In this document: piece after piece, positions 52,822 to 61,957 of the stretch
Numbering within the stretch: the first letter of the stretch is position 1
How the letters are laid out: every line of letters starts with the position of its first letter
Assembly: GCF_006704125.1 (NCBI RefSeq)
Contig: NZ_VIGH01000011.1
Span: forward strand, 1 to 64,000
Direction of reading: 5' to 3'
Length of the DNA stretch: 64,000 bases
Source: Rhodococcus spelaei
Lineage (GTDB): Bacteria; Actinomycetota; Actinomycetes; Mycobacteriales; Mycobacteriaceae
The notes under the pieces: generated by a model
What the model saw: the letters and a program-made list of their open reading frames with translations, nothing else
Told to the model about the DNA's origin: nothing
Database searches by the model: none
Made by a program: the position numbers and the translations under genes

Positions 52822-55800
52822 CTAGTCCCCCCACGTGACGGACGCGCACCGGCCGCCCGACGAGTGAGGTGCGTCACCCCGGGTCGTCGGCTTCACTCCG
52901 TCCAAGACGGTCTGTGAGGCCAATTTATTCCCCGACTGGCTCCTCGCGGCGTCCCATAACCGCTCGTAGGGGCCGCCCGCGTGGCGCAGTTCGGCATGCG
53001 CGCCGCACTCGACGACACGCCCCTCGTCGACCACCACGACGAGGTCGGATCGTGCCGCGGTGGCGAGGCGATGCGCCACCACCACCGCGGTGCGGGTGCG
53101 GGCGAGCAGTCGGCTCGCCTCGAGCACGGTTCGCTCCGTCGCCGGGTCCAGCGTGGCCGTTGCCTCGTCGAGCAGCAGCAGGTCCGGGTCGACCAACTCG
53201 GCCCGGGCCAACGCGATGAGTTGTCGCTGCCCGGCCGACAGGCCCTGCCCGCGCTCACCGATCGGCGCGAACATGCCGCCGCGGAGATCGGCGATCATGT
53301 CGAGCGCGCCCACCGCCCGCGCCGCCGCGACGATCTCGGCCCGGGTCGCGTCGGGCCTGCCGTACGCGATGTTGCTCGCCACGTCACCGGAGAACAGATG
53401 CGCCTCCTGGGGCACGACGCCGAGCCGGGCCCGGTACTGGTGCAGCGGGTAGCCACGGAGGTCGACCCCGTCCACCCGGACCGAGCCGTCGGTCGGGTCG
53501 TAGAACCGGGCGAGCAGTTTGACGACCGTGGACTTGCCGGCGCCGGTCCGGCCGACGAGCGCGACCGTCGTGCCCGCTGGGATGCGCAGGTCGACCCCGC
53601 GCAGCGCATCCGAGTCGGCGCCGCGGTAGCGGAAAGTCACGGTGTCGAACGCGACGTCGCCGCGCAGGTGGCCGGTCACGGGCACGGTGTCGGACTGCGT
53701 CGCCGTCTCGATCGAGCTCGGTGTGCGCAGGAGGTCGCCGATACGCCGCAGGCCGACGTTGGCCTGCTGGTAGCCGTCGAAGACCTGCGAGAGCTGCTGG
53801 ATCGGGCCGAACAGCAGGCCGAGGTAGAGGACGAACGCGACCAGGACGCCGGAGGTCGTCTCGCCGTGGGCCACGCGGGTGGCGCCGACGAGGACCACCG
53901 CGGCCAGTGCCAGGTCCGAGAGCAGCGTGATGAACGGGAAGAAGATGGAGATGGCGCGCTGTGACCGCATCCGGCTGCGCCGGTAGCTGTCCGCGCGTTC
54001 GGCGAAGCGTTCGGCGGCGAAGCCCTCGCGCCGGTAGGCCTGCGCCGCCCGCAGTCCGGCGATGTTCTCCTGGAAGTCGGCGTTGACTATCGAGATCCGT
54101 TCGCGCGAGACCGAGTACGCGACCGACGACACCTTGCGGAAGATCAAAGTGGCCACCAGCAGCGGTGGCACCGCGGCCAGCGCGACCAGCGCGAGCACCG
54201 TGTCGGTGAGCAGCAGTGCGACCGAGATGCCGATCACCGTCAGCACACTGACCACCGCGGTGGACAGTCCGGTCTGCAGGAACGAGGACAGCGCGTCGAC
54301 GTCGGTCGTCATCCGCGTCATGATCCGGCCGGACAATTCGCGTTCGTAGTAGTCGAGGCCGAGTCGCTGCAGGTGCGCGTAGCTACGCACCCGCAGCCCG
54401 TACAGGACCTTCTCGCCGGCCCGCGCCGTGATCACCGTCATCACCGCGACCACCAGCCAGTCGGCCGCGACCAGCAGCACCCCCACCGCGGTCGCCCACC
54501 ACAGCATGGACGGTTGGTCGGGCGCGACGCCGTGGTCGAGCGCGAACCGCACGATCGACGGGAACAGCACGCCGGCCAGCGAATCCAGGGCCAGGCACGC
54601 CACCACCGCGGCCAGGATCCACCGGACCGGCCGCAGCAGGGTCGCGAGCCGGAAGCCCGGATCGGGCCTGATCAGGTCCGCGTCGTCCATGCTGGGCTGG
54701 TCGGTGGCGGGCGGCAGCGCGTCGACCGCGGCCCGCAGTTCCGGGGTGGCGGCGACGTCTCCGAGCGCACCTGCCACCGGACCGCCGCCCCCGTGTCCAC
54801 CGCCGGGTGCCCCGCCGGCGCGGGCGGAGCTGCCCGTCGGCACGGCATCGGAGACCGTGGCCTCGAACGCGGAACCCGGCACGGTGTCCGGCCACAGTCG
54901 GGTCTCGGGCGGCTCGGGTCGGTCGGGCGGCGGCATCGCCTCGCCGGGGTCGATATCGTCGCTGTCCGGGTCGGGATCGGCGAGCAACTCGCGGAAGAGT
55001 GGGCAGCGCTCGTCGAGTTCGGCGACGGTCCCGGTGTCGATGACCTTGCCGTCGTCGAGGACGGCGACCCGGTCGGCGAGGGTCAGCGTCGAGCGGCGGT
55101 GCGCGAGGATCAGCGTGGTCCGGTCGCGTCGGCACCGCAGGGTGTCGAAGATCGCGGCCTCGGTGGCGGCGTCCACTGCGGAGGTCGCGTCGTCGAGGAT
55201 GAGCAGCCGCGGGTCCACCAGCAGCGCGCGGGCGAGCGCGACCCGCTGGCGTTGACCGCCGGACAGCGTGAGCCCGCGTTCACCGACGACGGTGTCGTAC
55301 CCCTCGGACAGCCCCTCGATGAACTCGTCGGCCTGCGCCACCTGCGCCGCGGCCCGAATCTCCTCGGCACTGGCGTCGGGTCGGCCGAGGGCGATGTTCG
55401 CGGAGACGGTGTCGGAGAACAGGAACGGCTCGTCGAAGGCGAGGCCGACCGCCTCGCGCAGCTGGTCGCCGCGCAGAGCGGCGACGTCGAACGCGGCACC
55501 GTCCACGGTGAGGTGGATGGTGCCGGCACTGGGCGTGTAGAAGCGGGGGAGCAGCAACGACAGGGCTGTCTTGCCGGAGCCGGCGCGGCCCACCACGGCC
55601 ACCGTCTCGCCGGGCGCGAGGTCGAGGTCCAGTCCGCGCAGCACGTCGCGGCCCGGCTCGAACCCGAACGTGACCCCGCGCAGCCGCACCCCGACCGGAC
55701 CGGCGGGCAGCGCGACCGGGTGCGGAGGGTCGGCGACGCTGGGCTCGGTGTCGATGACCTCGTAGACGCGCTCGACTGCTGCCCGCGACAGCTGCGCCAT

Positions 55801-56706
55801 GATGACCACCGAGGACAGCAGCCGGGCCACGTTCGACATGGTCGCGACGTAGGTGGCGAAGGCCAGGAAGGTGCCGACGGTGATGGCGCCGTTCAGCGTG
55901 AGGACACCGCCGAGCGCGATCACCGCGACCAGGCCGAGTTGCGGCAGCGCGGCCATCGTCGGGGCGAACCGGGCGTTGATGCGGGCCGCCCGCAACCGCT
56001 GCGCGTACAGGGTCCGGCCCAGGTCCTCGAGACGCTCGACGGCCCTGGCCTCCTGACCGAACCCCTTGACCACCCGAACCCCGGTGACGGTCTCCTCGAC
56101 GTGCTGGGCGAGGTCGGCGGCGCACTGCTGCGCGGACCAGGTGGCGGCGAACAGGGTCGGGCGGATCCGCCACACCACCAGCGTCACCGCGGGGACGACG
56201 AGCAGCGCGACCACCGTGAGGAGGGGGGAGAGCCAGGCCATCACCACGATGGCGAGCAGGAACTGGATCAGCGCGCCCGCCGACAGGGGCACCATCGCGA
56301 GCAGGCCCTGGACGAGCTGCAGGTCGGTGATCGACCGCGAGACCACCTGTCCGGTACGGATCTGGTCCTGGCCGACGCCGTCGAGGCGTTGCAGCGAGCC
56401 GAGCAGGCCGAGCCGCAGGTCGTGCTGGACGTCGAGGGACAGTCGCCCGGCGAGCATCCGGCGGCCGAACTGACATCCGAACCGCACCACCGCCAGCGCC
56501 GCAATGGCGGCCGCGACGATCGCGATCACCTCGGTGGCGCCGGTGCTCGCGTCGTCGACCGCGATGCGGGTCAGCAACGGGAAGGTGATGTCGATGATCG
56601 CGGCGATCACGGTCACCGCGAGCGCGCCGACGGCGACGGACCGGTGAGTCATGCACTCGGCGGCCAGGCGCCGGATCCAGCCGGGGTGACTCGTGGTGGT
56701 GGGCAT
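52822..56706 (-). CDS. fused ABC exporter, two TMD-NBD halves (Rv1273c-Rv1272c-like)
   Basis: 1294 aa: membrane domain 1 (about 20-310), NBD1 (about 340-585), a Pro/Gly/Ala-rich linker, membrane domain 2 (about 690-1000), NBD2 (about 1035-1280). In M. tuberculosis the halves are separate genes. NBD1 has LSGGQ but its Walker B reads LLILDDAT (Asp for the catalytic Glu); NBD2 has a normal LLLLDEAT but LSAGQ. Hence one degenerate and one consensus ATP site, as in TM287/288-type exporters. Possible cargo: drug or lipid. TAACGT lies 8 nt before the ATG. Confidence 0.9.
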   Translation of the reverse strand: MPTTTSHPGWIRRLAAECMTHRSVAVGALAVTVIAAIIDITFPLLTRIAVDDASTGATEVIAIVAAAIAALAVVRFGCQFGRRMLAGRLSLDVQHDLRLGLLGSLQRLDGVGQDQIRTGQVVSRSITDLQLVQGLLAMVPLSAGALIQFLLAIVVMAWLSPLLTVVALLVVPAVTLVVWRIRPTLFAATWSAQQCAADLAQHVEETVTGVRVVKGFGQEARAVERLEDLGRTLYAQRLRAARINARFAPTMAALPQLGLVAVIALGGVLTLNGAITVGTFLAFATYVATMSNVARLLSSVVIMAQLSRAAVERVYEVIDTEPSVADPPHPVALPAGPVGVRLRGVTFGFEPGRDVLRGLDLDLAPGETVAVVGRAGSGKTALSLLLPRFYTPSAGTIHLTVDGAAFDVAALRGDQLREAVGLAFDEPFLFSDTVSANIALGRPDASAEEIRAAAQVAQADEFIEGLSEGYDTVVGERGLTLSGGQRQRVALARALLVDPRLLILDDATSAVDAATEAAIFDTLRCRRDRTTLILAHRRSTLTLADRVAVLDDGKVIDTGTVAELDERCPLFRELLADPDPDSDDIDPGEAMPPPDRPEPPETRLWPDTVPGSAFEATVSDAVPTGSSARAGGAPGGGHGGGGPVAGALGDVAATPELRAAVDALPPATDQPSMDDADLIRPDPGFRLATLLRPVRWILAAVVACLALDSLAGVLFPSIVRFALDHGVAPDQPSMLWWATAVGVLLVAADWLVVAVMTVITARAGEKVLYGLRVRSYAHLQRLGLDYYERELSGRIMTRMTTDVDALSSFLQTGLSTAVVSVLTVIGISVALLLTDTVLALVALAAVPPLLVATLIFRKVSSVAYSVSRERISIVNADFQENIAGLRAAQAYRREGFAAERFAERADSYRRSRMRSQRAISIFFPFITLLSDLALAAVVLVGATRVAHGETTSGVLVAFVLYLGLLFGPIQQLSQVFDGYQQANVGLRRIGDLLRTPSSIETATQSDTVPVTGHLRGDVAFDTVTFRYRGADSDALRGVDLRIPAGTTVALVGRTGAGKSTVVKLLARFYDPTDGSVRVDGVDLRGYPLHQYRARLGVVPQEAHLFSGDVASNIAYGRPDATRAEIVAAARAVGALDMIADLRGGMFAPIGERGQGLSAGQRQLIALARAELVDPDLLLLDEATATLDPATERTVLEASRLLARTRTAVVVAHRLATAARSDLVVVVDEGRVVECGAHAELRHAGGPYERLWDAARSQSGNKLASQTVLDGVKPTTRGDAPHSSGGRCASVTWGD

Positions 56707-56763
56707 CGCAATCCACGTTAACCCGACCCGCCGACTGCGGCGGGTCGGGTCGGTGGCGGGGGA

Positions 56764-57528
56764 CTAGGTGACGTCGCGGCTGCGGGCGCTCCACCAACCG
56801 AGACCGACAGCCAGGGCGGTCCAGCCGACCAGCACCGTCGCGGCCCACGGCCACGGCGCGAAGCCGTCGATCCCGCGGGTCGACGTCGCGGCGATCGTGG
56901 ACCAGGTGACCGCGCCGGGCAGCCACTGCGGCAGCGACTGTGCGCCGAGCCCGTAGAGGATTGCCGTCACGATCAGCTCGCCCATCGGGTACCACACGAC
57001 GAGGGCGACGGCACCGCCGATCGAGGAGCGCAGCGCCAGGCCCACACCGGCACCGATCAGCGACCAGGCCACACCGGCGAGCAGGCCCGCGGCCAGCATC
57101 GCGAACACACTTGCGGTCAGCGTGAACCCGTCGCCGCCGAACACCGTCATGCAGGCGAGGGCGACGATCTCGACCAGCAGTGTGTACCCCGCTCCGAAAC
57201 CCGCCGTCACGATCAGCTTCGCGGCGATGACGCCGTCGCGGCCGGCGGCGGTGAGGAAGGTGGGTGTCAGTGTGCTGTGCCGAAACTCGGTGCCGGCGTT
57301 GAGCGCACCGAACAGTCCGGCGAACAGCAGCACCGCGGCGATCGACACGAACAGCCCGACCGACGCGGCACCACTGGACAGGTCGGACCCGAGCGAGCCG
57401 ATCCCGTCCGCCATCGCGGCATAGATGGATCCGGCGAACAGCGCGACGGCGAGTGGGGCCAGCGCGAGCGCCCACCAGAACCGGAGGGTGGTGACCTTGC
57501 GCAGTTCACTGGTCAGGAGCGCTGTCAT
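56764..57528 (-). CDS. ABC-2-type permease
   Basis: 254 aa with six membrane helices and no soluble domain, as in ABC-2 exporters of the NatB/YtrF-like small type. Partner of the ATPase gene, whose stop it overlaps by 4 bp (57525-57528). Substrate unknown; related systems export bacitracin, sodium or peptides. The N-terminal TSELRKVTTLRFWWAL is the usual amphipathic start of this family. Confidence 0.85.
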   Translation of the reverse strand: MTALLTSELRKVTTLRFWWALALAPLAVALFAGSIYAAMADGIGSLGSDLSSGAASVGLFVSIAAVLLFAGLFGALNAGTEFRHSTLTPTFLTAAGRDGVIAAKLIVTAGFGAGYTLLVEIVALACMTVFGGDGFTLTASVFAMLAAGLLAGVAWSLIGAGVGLALRSSIGGAVALVVWYPMGELIVTAILYGLGAQSLPQWLPGAVTWSTIAATSTRGIDGFAPWPWAATVLVGWTALAVGLGWWSARSRDVT

Positions 57529-58502
57529 CGCGGACCTCCGAATGGATCGGTCCCGTACTGCTGGGAGAGCGGGGGACCGTAGTGCTGGGCCGCGTACTGA
57601 CCGGCCGTCATGGACAGGAACACCTGCTCGAGATCGACCTGCTCGATGGTGGATCCGAAGATCTTCACGTCCGCGGCTGCGGCGATCCCGGCGACCGTCT
57701 GTTCGGCGGCGCCGCGGACCGCGAGCCTGCCGTCTGGCAGCACCTGCGCATCCGTGAGGCCCTCGGCGCCGAGGGCCAGGGCGAGCCGGGCGGGGTCGGA
57801 CGCCGCGACCAGGACCCGGGCACTGTGCGAGCGCCGCAGGTCTTCGATGCCGCCCTGGTAGACGAGGCTGCCGCGGTTGACGATGACCAGCCGGTCCACG
57901 ATCTGTTCGACCTCGCGCAGGATGTGACTCGACACGAGCACCGTGCGACCGGACTCGGCGAAGGCGCGCAGGAAGTCTCGCAGCCAGGCGATGCCCTCGG
58001 GGTCGAGGCCGTTCGCGGGTTCGTCGAGGACCAGGATCCGCGGGTCGCCGAGTAGTGCGGTGGCGAGCGCGAGGCGTTGCCGCATGCCGAGGGAGAAGGT
58101 GCCCGCCCGTTGCCGGGCGGCCTGTTCGAGGCCGACCAGTGCGAGGACGTGTCGGGCCCGCTCGTCGGTGACGCCGATCGCGGCCGAGTACACCAGCAGG
58201 TGGCCGAGTGCGGTCCGGTTCGGGTGCAGGCTCAGGGAGTCGAGCACCGCGCCGACGGTCCGCGCGGGCTGGGGCAGCGCGGCGAACGGGACCCCGGCGA
58301 CGGTCGAACTCCCGGACGTCGGAGCGATCAACCCGAGCAGCATGCGCAGGGTGGTGGTCTTGCCGGAGCCGTTCGGGCCGATGAATCCGGTGATCGAGCC
58401 GGTCGGCACGGTGAAACTCAGATCCGAGACCGCGTGAACGGTGTTGAACTGCTTGCTCAGGCCGATCGCCTCGATGGCCGGACCCGCACTCGTGGTGTTC
58501 AC
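57525..58502 (-). CDS. ABC-2 exporter ATP-binding protein
   Basis: 325 aa. Walker A GPNGSGKTT near residue 42, signature FSLGMRQRLALATAL and Walker B ILVLDEPANGLDPEG, then a C-terminal extension of about 100 residues. The FSLGMRQR signature is the form seen in antibiotic/bacitracin-type transporters (BcrA-like). It pairs with the permease that follows. No regulator is adjacent; the gene upstream is an oxidoreductase. Confidence 0.87.
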   Translation of the reverse strand: MNTTSAGPAIEAIGLSKQFNTVHAVSDLSFTVPTGSITGFIGPNGSGKTTTLRMLLGLIAPTSGSSTVAGVPFAALPQPARTVGAVLDSLSLHPNRTALGHLLVYSAAIGVTDERARHVLALVGLEQAARQRAGTFSLGMRQRLALATALLGDPRILVLDEPANGLDPEGIAWLRDFLRAFAESGRTVLVSSHILREVEQIVDRLVIVNRGSLVYQGGIEDLRRSHSARVLVAASDPARLALALGAEGLTDAQVLPDGRLAVRGAAEQTVAGIAAAADVKIFGSTIEQVDLEQVFLSMTAGQYAAQHYGPPLSQQYGTDPFGGPR

Positions 58503-58582
58503 GACGTGCCTGCGCTCATCGGTGTGCCTCCCTGCCGGACCTGCGGTGCGATCACCCTATCGGGCAGGTCCGGCCGGGGCGG

Positions 58583-59440
58583 CTACGACGACAGTCCCAG
58601 TGCCGCGGCCAGCGCGGTCAGGGCGGGGAGCGCGTCGCCGTCGGCGGGAAGCACCTGGACCGCCACGTGATCGGCGCCGGCGTCGAGGTGCTCGGTCAGC
58701 CGAGCGGCGACGGATCCGGCGTCACCGTGCGCGACCAGCGCGTCGATCACGCGGTCGCTGCCGCCGTCGGCGAGTTCCTCGTCGGTGAAGCCGAGGCGGA
58801 CCAGATTGGCGACGTAGTTGCTCAGGTGCAGGTAGGGATTCTCCACGGCCGCGCGGCCGACCGTCCGGGCGGCCGCGGCGTCCGAACTCACCACGACCTT
58901 GTGCTCGGGTGCGAGAAGTGTTCCGGTACCGAGCAGTTCACGCGCCTCGCGGGTGTGTTCGGGTGGGGTCAGGTACGGGTGTGCTCCGGCGGACCGTTCG
59001 GCGGCCAGTCGCAGCATCTTCGGGCCCAACGCCGCGAGGACGCGTCGGCTCGCGGGGACACCCGCGGTGTCGAGCTCGTCGAGATACGACACCACGGCCT
59101 CGTAGGGCTTCGCGTACACCGAACCGTTCGCCTCCCGATGACCGGCGCCGACGCCGAGCAGGAACCGCCCCGGATGCCCGGCCTCGATCCGGTGGAAGGA
59201 CTCGGCGACCTCGGCGGCCGGAGCCGACCAGATGTTGGTGATGCCGGTGGCGATGGTGAGCGTGCTGGTCGCGTCGAGCGCCTCCTCGGCGATGCGCAGG
59301 TCCGCCGGCGGGGAGCCGCCGAGCCAGAGGGTGCCGTAGCCGAGGCGCTCCACCGCGCGCAGGTAGTCGGGGGTCAGTCCGTATGCGTGCCGCCACACAC
59401 CGATTCGTCCGAGTTCGGGGGTCTGTTCGATGACGGTCAT
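58583..59440 (-). CDS. LLM-class F420-dependent oxidoreductase
   Basis: 285 aa with the TIM-barrel of the luciferase-like family: LWLGGSPPADLRIAEEAL, GRFLLGVGAGHRE and GPKMLRLAAERSAGAHPYL. In actinobacteria this group uses the deazaflavin F420 to reduce or oxidise a substrate not known here. The ATG at 59440 has a GAGGAG site and replaces a longer frame start at 59509. Divergent from the MFS transporter, with about 116 bp between. Confidence 0.85.
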   Translation of the reverse strand: MTVIEQTPELGRIGVWRHAYGLTPDYLRAVERLGYGTLWLGGSPPADLRIAEEALDATSTLTIATGITNIWSAPAAEVAESFHRIEAGHPGRFLLGVGAGHREANGSVYAKPYEAVVSYLDELDTAGVPASRRVLAALGPKMLRLAAERSAGAHPYLTPPEHTREARELLGTGTLLAPEHKVVVSSDAAAARTVGRAAVENPYLHLSNYVANLVRLGFTDEELADGGSDRVIDALVAHGDAGSVAARLTEHLDAGADHVAVQVLPADGDALPALTALAAALGLSS

Positions 59441-59556
59441 GGGCGCTCCTCGGGTCGGGGTGACATCGCGTCGGTGTGACCCAGGCAACCGTCGCCCACC
59501 GGGATTCATTCCGGCAGCTGTTCTGCCCCTTTCGGTGCGGCCGTAGCCTGCCGATC

Positions 59557-60738
59557 ATGGTGCCGCCCGTGGACAGTCGTCGATTCCTGGTGCTGCGGGC
59601 CAGCCTCGCACTCGCCGTCGCGATGGGGCTCGGCCGTTTCGCCTACACGCCGATCCTCCCGCTGATGGAGTCCCAGGCGGACTTGAGTTCGGCGTCCGCG
59701 GCCACACTGGCGACCGCGAACTACCTCGGGTACCTGGCCGGGGCGGTCGCCGCGATCTTCGGCCACCGCTTGACGGGCAGCCGCCTGTCACTGCGACTGT
59801 CGCTGGTGGTTCTCGTCGCCACGCTCGCGCTGATGCCGGCGACGGAGTCGGTCGCCTGCTGGATGGTGCTCAGGTTCGTCGCGGGCGTCGCCAGTGCAGC
59901 GGTCTTCGTGTTCACCGCGCGGGTCGCGCACCAGGAGGTCGGGTCCGGCGGCGACGGCGTCGGCTGGGTCTTCGGCGGTGTCGGAGGCGGAATCGCACTG
60001 TCGGGGTTGGCGATTCTCGCGCTCGGCCCCTCGGCGGACTGGCGGGTGGGCTGGCTGGTCGCGGCGGGACTGGCCGCGGTGTTGACGGTGGCGGCCTGGA
60101 CGCTGCCCGCCGGCCGGGCGAGTGCGCCCGCGGCGGCGGGTGACTCGTCGACTCCCGCACCCACACCCACGCCCACACCCGGGGCCAGACGGAGGTTCGG
60201 TTGGCTGATGGCCGCATACTTCTGCGAGGGCGTCGGGTACATCGTGTCTGCGACGTTCCTGGTTGCGGCGGTCGCCTCGATCGGCACCGAGCGGTGGCTC
60301 GGCGGCGCGGTGTGGATCGCGGTCGGAGTGGCGGCGCTGCCGTCGTGCGTGGTGTGGATCAGGCTCTCGCGCAGGCACTCCCGGGTGGCGATGATGACGG
60401 TCGCGCTGGCGGTGCAGGCGGTCGCGGTGGCCGTCTCGGCGGTGTCGGACTCCGCGGCCGTGCAATTGATCGGCGCGCTGTGCTTCGGCGGGACGTTCAT
60501 GGGGATCGTGATGCTGGCGCTCGGCGAGGGGGCGGTGCTCGTGGGGCCGCGGGCGGCGGCGATCGGCACGGCGGTGTACGGACTCGGACAGGTGGTCGGG
60601 CCCTTGACGGTCGCGCCGCTACTGGGTCGGGGTTACACGTCGGCGCTGGCAGTGGGGGCGGGGGTGCTCGCGCTCGGGGTTGTGTTCATGATTCCGCTGC
60701 TGCGGTCGAGTCCACAACCGGTGCGGACTTCGGCCTGA
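59557..60738 (+). CDS. YbfB/YjiJ-family MFS transporter
   Basis: 393 aa, about 12 membrane helices. AMGLGRFAYTPILPLM at the start of helix 1 is characteristic of the YbfB/YjiJ group of major-facilitator proteins. A Pro/Thr repeat (PAPTPTPTPG, about residue 205) forms the central cytoplasmic loop, a low-complexity insert that is unusually neat. Substrate unknown; members are thought to export small molecules. ATG at 59557 chosen because the transporter motif starts soon after. A hairpin terminator follows. Confidence 0.85.
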   Translation: MVPPVDSRRFLVLRASLALAVAMGLGRFAYTPILPLMESQADLSSASAATLATANYLGYLAGAVAAIFGHRLTGSRLSLRLSLVVLVATLALMPATESVACWMVLRFVAGVASAAVFVFTARVAHQEVGSGGDGVGWVFGGVGGGIALSGLAILALGPSADWRVGWLVAAGLAAVLTVAAWTLPAGRASAPAAAGDSSTPAPTPTPTPGARRRFGWLMAAYFCEGVGYIVSATFLVAAVASIGTERWLGGAVWIAVGVAALPSCVVWIRLSRRHSRVAMMTVALAVQAVAVAVSAVSDSAAVQLIGALCFGGTFMGIVMLALGEGAVLVGPRAAAIGTAVYGLGQVVGPLTVAPLLGRGYTSALAVGAGVLALGVVFMIPLLRSSPQPVRTSA

Positions 60739-60750
60739 CCCGGGTCGGGT

Positions 60751-60789
60751 GGCCGCGGCCGCCGAACTCTCCGTTCGGCGGCCGTGGCC
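60751..60789. terminator. terminator between the MFS and DUF305 genes
   Basis: A 17-bp stem (60751-60767 with 60773-60789) with one G/T wobble and a 5-nt loop, between two convergent genes; likely used in both directions. Confidence 0.75.
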
Positions 60790-60795
60790 CTCGGA

Positions 60796-61419
60796 CTACT
60801 TGCCGAGCATCGCGTTCATCTGCTCGATCTCGGCCTGCTGACCGGCGATGATCTTCCCGGCGAGCTCGCGAACCTGCTCGCTCTGGCCGTCGGCCTGGAT
60901 CTGCTTCGACGAGTCGATCGCGCCCTGGTGGTGCTCGATCATCATCTCCAGCCAGGCGCGGTCGAAGTCCGCCCCGGTCGCCTTCTCCAGCTGCGACATC
61001 TGGTCGGCGGACATCATCCCGCCCATGTCGCCGCTCATGCCGTGGGACGAGTGATCCATGCCGGCCGCCATCGGCGGCACACCCCACTCGGTCAGCCAAC
61101 CGGACATCTGCTCGATCTCCGGATCCTGGGCGGCCTTGATCTGGCCGGCCAGCGCGAGCAGTTGCGCGTTCTGCGTGCGACCGTCCGCGAGCGCCGCCAT
61201 CTGCACCGCCTGCTGGTGGTGCGGGATCATCATCTGCACCCACGCGGTATCTGCCGCGTTGTGGCTGGCGGAGGCGGCCGGTGCGCTCGCAGACATGGGC
61301 ATGGACATGGAGTCCATCGAGTGGCCCGTGCCCGAGTCGTCGGTCGAGCAGCCCGCGACGAGCGCGGCCGCGGCCGCCGCCGCGGCAATCAGTCCGGCGG
61401 TCTTGGTTCGTGTGTTCAT
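60796..61419 (-). CDS. DUF305 lipoprotein, His/Met-rich
   Basis: 207 aa. Lipobox LVAGC (Cys 24). The mature part begins with a Met/His/Ser-rich stretch (GHSMDSMSMPMS) and carries two copies of the DUF305 helical motif: MMIPHHQQAV and MMIEHHQGAI. The HH pairs and Met-rich segments suggest copper or other soft-metal binding outside the membrane. AAGGA precedes the ATG. Upstream, about 70 bp away, is a DUF6153 protein with a similar Met/His character, so the two may act together in metal handling. Confidence 0.85.
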   Translation of the reverse strand: MNTRTKTAGLIAAAAAAAALVAGCSTDDSGTGHSMDSMSMPMSASAPAASASHNAADTAWVQMMIPHHQQAVQMAALADGRTQNAQLLALAGQIKAAQDPEIEQMSGWLTEWGVPPMAAGMDHSSHGMSGDMGGMMSADQMSQLEKATGADFDRAWLEMMIEHHQGAIDSSKQIQADGQSEQVRELAGKIIAGQQAEIEQMNAMLGK

Positions 61420-61486
61420 TGTCGTTCCTTGCTCTTTCGCTGCGTCTGAGTGGTCGGTCGGACTGCGTGGACACGCAGTGGACCCG

Positions 61487-61945
61487 TCACACCCGCAGAA
61501 TGCACAGGAGCGCAAGGCGGTTCGAGGTGGCCGCGACGAACGGTGGCCCGCGGCCGGAGCCCGTCCCGCCCGCCCGTCGGCGACCCGCGCTCGACGCGGC
61601 GCCGGGCGCGAGGCCGAGGAGCACCAGTACGAGCAGCAGAAGCGTTCCGGCGAGCAGGATCGCGAGGCATGCGTTGAGCATGTGGTGCTCGCCGGCGTGA
61701 CCCGCCGGCGGATGGTCACTCGACGGGAGGACGGCGGTGCCGGCGGACATGTCCGCAGCGGGCGCCATGTCCGCAGCGGGCGCCATGTCGGCTGCGTGCG
61801 CCGCCGTCGTCGCGGACGCGACCCGCATCGCGGAGGTCGCGACGTGGTGCATCGCCAGTACCCCGAGAACCAGCGCGACCGTCAGGACTGCGCGGGACAG
61901 TCCGGATCGGGCGGTGGTCGGGCGGCGGTGCATGTCCCCAACCAT
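61487..61945 (-). CDS. DUF6153-like membrane protein
   Basis: 152 aa: one membrane helix near the N-terminus (LGVLAMHHVATSA), a Met/Ala/Asp repeat region (MAPAAD twice, encoded by an 18-bp tandem duplication), a His-rich segment (GHAGEHHML) and a second helix (LAILLAGTLLLLVLVLLG). It fits the actinobacterial DUF6153 family, often found next to DUF305 genes. The start is uncertain: ATG at 61945 or 61933. Probably a metal-related membrane protein; no direct evidence. Confidence 0.65.
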   Translation of the reverse strand: MVGDMHRRPTTARSGLSRAVLTVALVLGVLAMHHVATSAMRVASATTAAHAADMAPAADMAPAADMSAGTAVLPSSDHPPAGHAGEHHMLNACLAILLAGTLLLLVLVLLGLAPGAASSAGRRRAGGTGSGRGPPFVAATSNRLALLCILRV

Positions 61946-61957
61946 ACCCCCGGGGGG

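Noticed and set aside
54373-56721. 782-codon + strand frame opposite the ABC exporter
   Set aside because: High-GC antisense shadow of the exporter, with Arg/Gly/Asp/His composition and no domain.
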